5,104 nucleotides of DNA from Methylotenera_A sp036676175 (GTDB lineage Bacteria; Pseudomonadota; Gammaproteobacteria; Burkholderiales; Methylophilaceae). This document shows, one piece after another, positions 4,569-5,104 of this stretch. The notes below the pieces were generated by a model. It did no database searches. It was not told the DNA's origin and saw only the letters and a program-made list of their open reading frames with translations. The DNA lies in the NCBI GenBank assembly GCA_036676175.1, contig JAKFDL010000110.1, positions 1-5,104 on the forward strand. Direction: 5' to 3'. Within the stretch, counting starts at the first letter, position 1. Each line of letters opens with the position of its first letter. Both the position numbers and the translations under genes were made by a program.

Positions 4569-4952
4569 GGCAAAGCAAAGCCAGGTAAAACATGGAAGTT
4601 ATGCGCTCAAATAACACATTACGTATTCAGCCTGGTGTTCCGTGGCGTCAGCGCGAATCCAACACGCACCATTTGCTTGGCTCTCGCCACAATACCGCGT
4701 GCACCCATTTCAGCCTGACATACCGCACGCGTCAGCCTCGGGCGCATTATTTTTTCGGTTTATGTGCAAATCTACGAGTGCCCATCCTTCAATCAGAAAG
4801 TCAGCACGCGTATGCTCCAAGCCACAACCCCAGCGCCTTTGAGTCATCACGTTTTACGCCTGGCTTGAATCCGTGGCGTGGCCTAACAAACGGTTCAAGG
4901 CCGTTCGCTGCGCTCACTCGGGACCGCGTTCCGCGGCCCCTTAACCTGAACG
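4563..4952 (+). mobile_element. Integron gene cassette I (390 bp), diverged copy of F
   Basis: A complete cassette with matching cores GTTAGGC / GCCTAAC. It is exactly the same length as cassette F, colinear with it from end to end, and about 92-93% identical by eye. It has the same head, middle, T1 tail and 78-bp attC. The array therefore holds two paralogous copies separated by cassettes G and H. No credible gene is seen within it. Confidence 0.92.
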
Positions 4953-5104
4953 TTAGCGGCTTAACCACACAGTTCACAATAGGAGTTTACATGAATAGAA
5001 ATGATCAAGAATTAGCTCATAGCATAAAAATAAAGTTCGGCACCGCACCAAATGATCCATCCAATTACCAGTTGCTACAAATTAAGGCTGCCATCCAGGA
5101 CCTT
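4592..5104 (+). CDS. Doubtful ORF of cassette I, open through attC10 into cassette J (partial)
   Basis: The frame starting MEVMRSNN, equivalent to the frame of cassette F, has no stop codon through tail T1, all 26 codons of attC10, the leader of cassette J and the visible part of the cassette J gene, with which it is in frame (ATG 4592 and ATG 4991 are 399 bases apart). If translated, it would add a 133-residue Arg/His/Ser-rich extension to the cassette J protein. No Shine-Dalgarno sequence precedes 4592 and the sequence does not look protein-like, so the extension is most likely fortuitous. The independent start at 4991 is preferred for the real gene. Confidence 0.15.
   Translation, partial: MEVMRSNNTLRIQPGVPWRQRESNTHHLLGSRHNTACTHFSLTYRTRQPRAHYFFGLCANLRVPILQSESQHAYAPSHNPSAFESSRFTPGLNPWRGLTNGSRPFAALTRDRVPRPLNLNVSGLTTQFTIGVYMNRNDQELAHSIKIKFGTAPNDPSNYQLLQIKAAIQDL
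4784..4880 (+). repeat. Tail module T1, copy in cassette I
   Basis: Ungapped homologue of 881-977 and 2935-3031, containing the invariant GAGTCATCACGTTTTACGC (4841-4859) and abutting attC10. Confidence 0.85.
4881..4958 (+). repeat. attC10 recombination site (78 bp)
   Basis: Inverse core GCCTAAC (4881-4887) and core GTTAGCG (4952-4958), inner pair GGTTCAAG / CTTAACC, terminal arm CCGCG-TTC-CGCGG. It differs from attC7 at only a few positions. The new core predicts that the attC of cassette J will open with CGCTAAC beyond the window. Confidence 0.95.
4981..4985 (+). promoter_or_regulatory. Ribosome-binding site AGGAG of the cassette J gene
   Basis: AGGAG lies 5 bases before ATG 4991. This supports the internal start over the frame entering from cassette I. 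Confidence 0.8.
4991..5104 (+). CDS. Hypothetical protein, N-terminal fragment, cassette J
   Basis: The first 38 codons of a gene cut by the window end (begins MNRNDQELAHSIKIKFGTAP). The visible part is polar, with a probable helix at the end (LLQIKAAIQDL); there is no signal peptide or membrane segment. The AGGAG site at ideal spacing supports the start. Too little is visible to suggest a family or function. Confidence 0.75.
   Translation, partial: MNRNDQELAHSIKIKFGTAPNDPSNYQLLQIKAAIQDL

Larger units (their letters stand above)
4953..5104 (+). mobile_element. Partial integron gene cassette J (5' end)
   Basis: Begins at the TT of core GTTAGCG, with a 38-base leader and the start of a gene at 4991. 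Its attC lies beyond the window. Confidence 0.85.

Noticed and set aside
45..4958. CRISPR array, because of repeated 76-78-bp elements.
   Set aside because: The repeats are too long, spacing varies from about 260 to 750 bases, spacers contain whole genes, and the repeats have attC core and hairpin architecture.
45..4958. Rho-independent terminators at the GC-rich GGGAC...CCCC hairpins.
   Set aside because: The hairpins are followed by TTAACC or TTAGC rather than a T tract; they are the attC terminal arms. Some attenuation of transcription is possible but not shown.
1..5104. Integron integrase, attI, Pc promoter, insertion sequence (including attC-targeting IS1111 types) or tRNA gene.
   Set aside because: No transposase or tyrosine-recombinase frame, no interruption of any attC site and no cloverleaf sequence was seen; all attC sites are intact.

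Overview
The window is an uninterrupted stretch of an integron gene-cassette array. Ten attC recombination sites (76 or 78 bp, all in the same orientation) divide it into nine complete cassettes plus a partial cassette at each end. There is no integrase gene, attI site or Pc promoter, so this is an interior segment. The length and close similarity of the attC sites suggest a sedentary chromosomal integron. They resemble the Pseudomonas-type sites as I remember them, so a gammaproteobacterium, plausibly Pseudomonas sensu lato, is likely. That assignment is from memory and is not proven by the sequence.

Layout: 1-114 is the 3' end of a cassette (0). Cassette A (115-513) carries a small acidic helical protein. 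B (514-1049) carries a three-helix membrane protein. C (1050-1387) has only a doubtful reading frame. D (1388-1890) carries an unrecognised soluble protein. E (1891-2713) carries a membrane-anchored DUF2726 nuclease-like protein with a topoisomerase-type zinc finger. F (2714-3103) has only a doubtful reading frame. G (3104-3909) carries a membrane-anchored coiled-coil protein. H (3910-4562) carries a HEPN-like helical protein. I (4563-4952) is a diverged copy of F. J (from 4953) contains the first 38 codons of a new gene.

Cassette boundaries are firm. In all nine complete cassettes, the 7-bp core at the 5' junction is the exact reverse complement of the 7-bp inverse core opening that cassette's own attC, including rare variants such as GTTATAT/ATATAAC and GTTAGAG/CTCTAAC. 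All credible genes are on the + strand. Each is probably an independent unit with its own ribosome-binding site, dependent on upstream or cassette-borne promoters; no operon logic or shared pathway is visible.

The most interesting material lies outside the credible genes. Cassettes C, F and I share a 5' 'head'. B, F and I share a 97-bp 3' 'tail' before attC. C and the window-start cassette share a different 44-bp tail. Cassettes therefore look assembled from interchangeable modules. F and I are both exactly 390 bp with no indels, and their differences look neutral at the protein level, so they may be non-coding cassettes. The inner arm of attC occurs in three sequence versions that all keep the same hairpin and combine freely with different flanks. 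The 78-bp attC sites can be read through in frame, joining the cassette I frame to the gene in J.
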